A stretch of DNA of 64,000 bases from Caenorhabditis elegans (Eukaryota; Nematoda; Chromadorea; Rhabditida; Rhabditidae): assembly GCF_000002985.6 (NCBI RefSeq), contig NC_003280.10:5328501-5392500 (forward strand), written 5' to 3'. Below are positions 61,937 to 64,000 of this stretch, piece after piece. Made by a program: the position numbers and the translations under genes. The notes beneath the pieces were generated by a model, which was given only the letters and a program-made list of their open reading frames with translations, ran no database searches and was not told where the DNA came from. Every line of letters starts with the position of its first letter. The first letter of the stretch is position 1.

Positions 61937-64000
61937 CTACTTTTTCTTCTTTCTGTTCAATTTTCTCGACGAGGAGGACGACGAATCGAGTTCAACTTGA
62001 CTTTCAGTTATTTCCTGTAAATTAAACATTTTTATTGTGGCGAGCATTGGTTAACCAACCTCTTGAGTTATTTTTCCAGCATCCAACTGCTCTTTCAGCT
62101 TATTTTGAGTTTCAAAATGCATCAAAAGATCATTGACTTGTGACTGAAGATCTTCGATTTTCTGAAAAGAAAAGCTTTCAAGAGATCAAGGGAATCTATT
62201 TAGACGAATACCTTTTCATACTCGGTTCGAGCAGTTTTCTGACTTTCAATAAGCTTTTCCACTTGACCTTTCCACACTTGCTGATCTTTTCTCAACATTT
62301 GATTTATTTCACGTTCATCTTTCAACTCATTTGCAAGCTTATTCACTTTTTCATTTGTCTGCGTTGCTCGTTTCTCTGCCACTTTTCTCGCCGTCACAGT
62401 ATCATCTAAATCTCCTTTTAATGATTTCAATTCAGTTGATCGTTCCGTCAGTTGATGCTCGAGATTCTCTACTTGAGCATAAGCAGTTTTCTCCATTTTT
62501 GACATCGTTTGCTCCATATCGTGACGTAGACCTTCAAAATATTTCCGTTGATCCTCAAGTTGACTGGTCAGGAGTAGAGTGTATTCGAGTTTGATTCCCT
62601 CAAGCTTGTCTCCACCCTTTTGGTTTTTGTCATCAAAGCTCTGCAATTTTCAACATTTTTAGGGAATTTGAGTGAAGACTAAACATTCTGGTCTATTTAG
62701 TCAGAATACTTGAAAACAAAATTTTAAATGAATTTATAAATTTTCTGTATAGAATGAAAAGGCCACAAAACAGTGCTGGACTTTTTTTTTGCTTTTTTTT
62801 CTGTTTTTCAAAGGTATTTTTTCACGAAAAAAAAAAAATTTTGCTTTATGATAGCAAAAATAAAGTAAAAAATCAAACACTTTGGATTTCAAACACTTTT
62901 AGAACATGATCATACTTATTATTCAACGATAAAGGGGAAAATGAATATATTACAGGATTTTAGCACTTATTCCTAGGCAGAACAAAAGTATTTGTGTGAT
63001 AATTAATTTGAAACGCATTTACAGACGCATATATATATATATATATATTTGTTTTCAAACAAAAACCAATAGAATTCAATGAGAAAACCCGAAAAATTGC
63101 ATCCAAAAAAATTAATTGATTCATTGCCCGAGAGGAGTACACGGCCGAGAATTTTCAAAACTAATTAGTGCGCGAAATTCAAATTAGTTATACGAAAAGG
63201 TTGATTTTCGGCACTTTGAAGCCTCAAAACATTCTTTTTTTTTGTTTCCACCAGTTTTTTAACAAAAAATTATTGTTTTTAAATCAACAATTTTTTTTTG
63301 GTCCAGTATGAACATACCGCATTCGATTCTCTCTGATACTCGACAAGTTTCCCATCAGCTCCATTTTCAATCAATCTATGCACGTAATTGTCTCCAGCAT
63401 AATCCCAGACTCGTTCTCCTCCAACTTTCAAACTATAAGTATGTGAAGTGAGCTCCCAATGTCGTTGTGCATGTTGTTCTGCGTATCTTCCACAACCTAT
63501 ATTTCCACAAATTAGACAAATCCATAGATCGTTGCTCATTCCACAATCATTACAACGTTGCTCTGCGACAACTTCTGGAGATTGAACATATCGACAGACT
63601 GGACAAGTATTGTCTGCCCATTGTTCCAGGCAACGAGCATGAAATGAATGATTACATAGAATTGCAAGAACACTATCATCCATTCGTTCCAGACAAACTG
63701 CACAAGTTGGAAGCTCCGTAAGAGATGTATCATCGGAGGAGAAGAGATCATTCGACGTTGTCTGAAATTTATAAATTGTTTCGAAATATCTGGAATTATT
63801 GAAATAAAATAATAATAACTTACACATTCAATTCTATCCACAAAGAAAAGCGTGCAACAATACGATTCGAGATCATTAAACGGGCAATTGTTGAATTCCT
63901 CGTAGAATGTTACAGCATCATTCTGAAATAAATATTTGCCAATTAATCGTTAGTATAACTTGAACCTACATGTTCCTTGAACTTGATAATCAACATATAC
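61937..64000 (-). CDS. brap-2: BRAP-2, BRCA1-associated protein 2 homologue (C-terminal part)
   Basis: Partial; the N-terminus lies beyond the right edge. Visible exons: 64000-63970 (continues), 63922-63824, 63761-63318, 62640-62212, 62161-62060 and 62014-61937. They encode, in order, the end of the BRAP2 RNA-recognition-like domain ([24 protein letters not shown]), a RING finger (C3H2C3: CAVCLERM...CNHSFHARC...CPVC), a UBP-type zinc finger ([20 protein letters not shown] and [15 protein letters not shown]), a long coiled coil (~140 residues), and a basic KKKK C-terminus. BRAP2/IMP is a Ras-responsive E3 ligase that dampens KSR-MAPK signalling and retains nuclear cargo in the cytoplasm; the worm gene is linked to SKN-1 stress responses. 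A 677-bp intron separates the zinc-finger and coiled-coil exons. Confidence 0.94.
63029..63048. repeat. AT dinucleotide microsatellite
   Basis: Ten AT units in the long brap-2 intron (62641-63317). Confidence 0.85.

Overview
The window reads as nematode nuclear DNA, almost certainly Caenorhabditis elegans. Genes are compact and split by many short AT-rich introns (49-54 bp in several places) that end in TTTTCAG. Same-strand genes 90-350 bp apart suggest operons, and conceptual proteins match C. elegans families I recognise (VHP-1 657 aa, PKC-3 597 aa, PRDX-2 195 aa, RSP-4 196 aa). From recall of gene order this would be chromosome II around cosmids F08B1, F09E5 and EEED8; that placement is memory, not a search. 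I assembled all exon models by hand from splice sites, reading phase and family conservation.

Layout. 1-11.8 kb: vhp-1 (MAPK phosphatase), with long introns and three alternative first exons. 11.8-18 kb: gene-poor, with one small secreted peptide gene (minus) whose intron holds a 1.4-kb palindrome. 18.05-22.1 kb: a Mutator-like DNA transposon with 733-bp terminal inverted repeats, a perfect 8-bp target duplication and a broken FLYWCH/MULE transposase gene; it ends 74 bp before the next start codon. 22.2-24.7 kb: a PLP-homeostasis protein and an FBXO7/PI31-like protein (plus). 27.2-28.8 kb: a serpentine receptor resembling class SRG (plus). 28.9-29.7 kb: a Vma12/TMEM199 V-ATPase assembly factor (minus). 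30.2-43.5 kb: a MESD/Boca chaperone, then sec-6 (exocyst). A 6.8-kb sec-6 intron contains two antisense nested genes, one encoding a cysteine-bearing secreted peptide precursor. 43.7-44.8 kb: an unrecognised basic protein (minus). 45.5-55.1 kb, plus: deoxyribose-phosphate aldolase, ALG2 mannosyltransferase, peroxiredoxin 2 and atypical PKC. 55.7-64 kb, minus: ccpp-6, rsp-4, a NUDT9-type ADP-ribose hydrolase, and brap-2, which runs off the right edge.

How they fit together. Most genes are unrelated housekeeping functions: signalling (vhp-1, pkc-3, brap-2), secretion and glycosylation (sec-6, algn-2, MESD, Vma12), nucleotide salvage (aldolase, Nudix), redox (prdx-2), splicing (rsp-4) and tubulin deglutamylation (ccpp-6). 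The less ordinary material is the two peptide-precursor genes at 14.4-16.4 and 36.6-37.2 kb, the young transposon beside a promoter, and a family of short inverted repeats scattered through introns.
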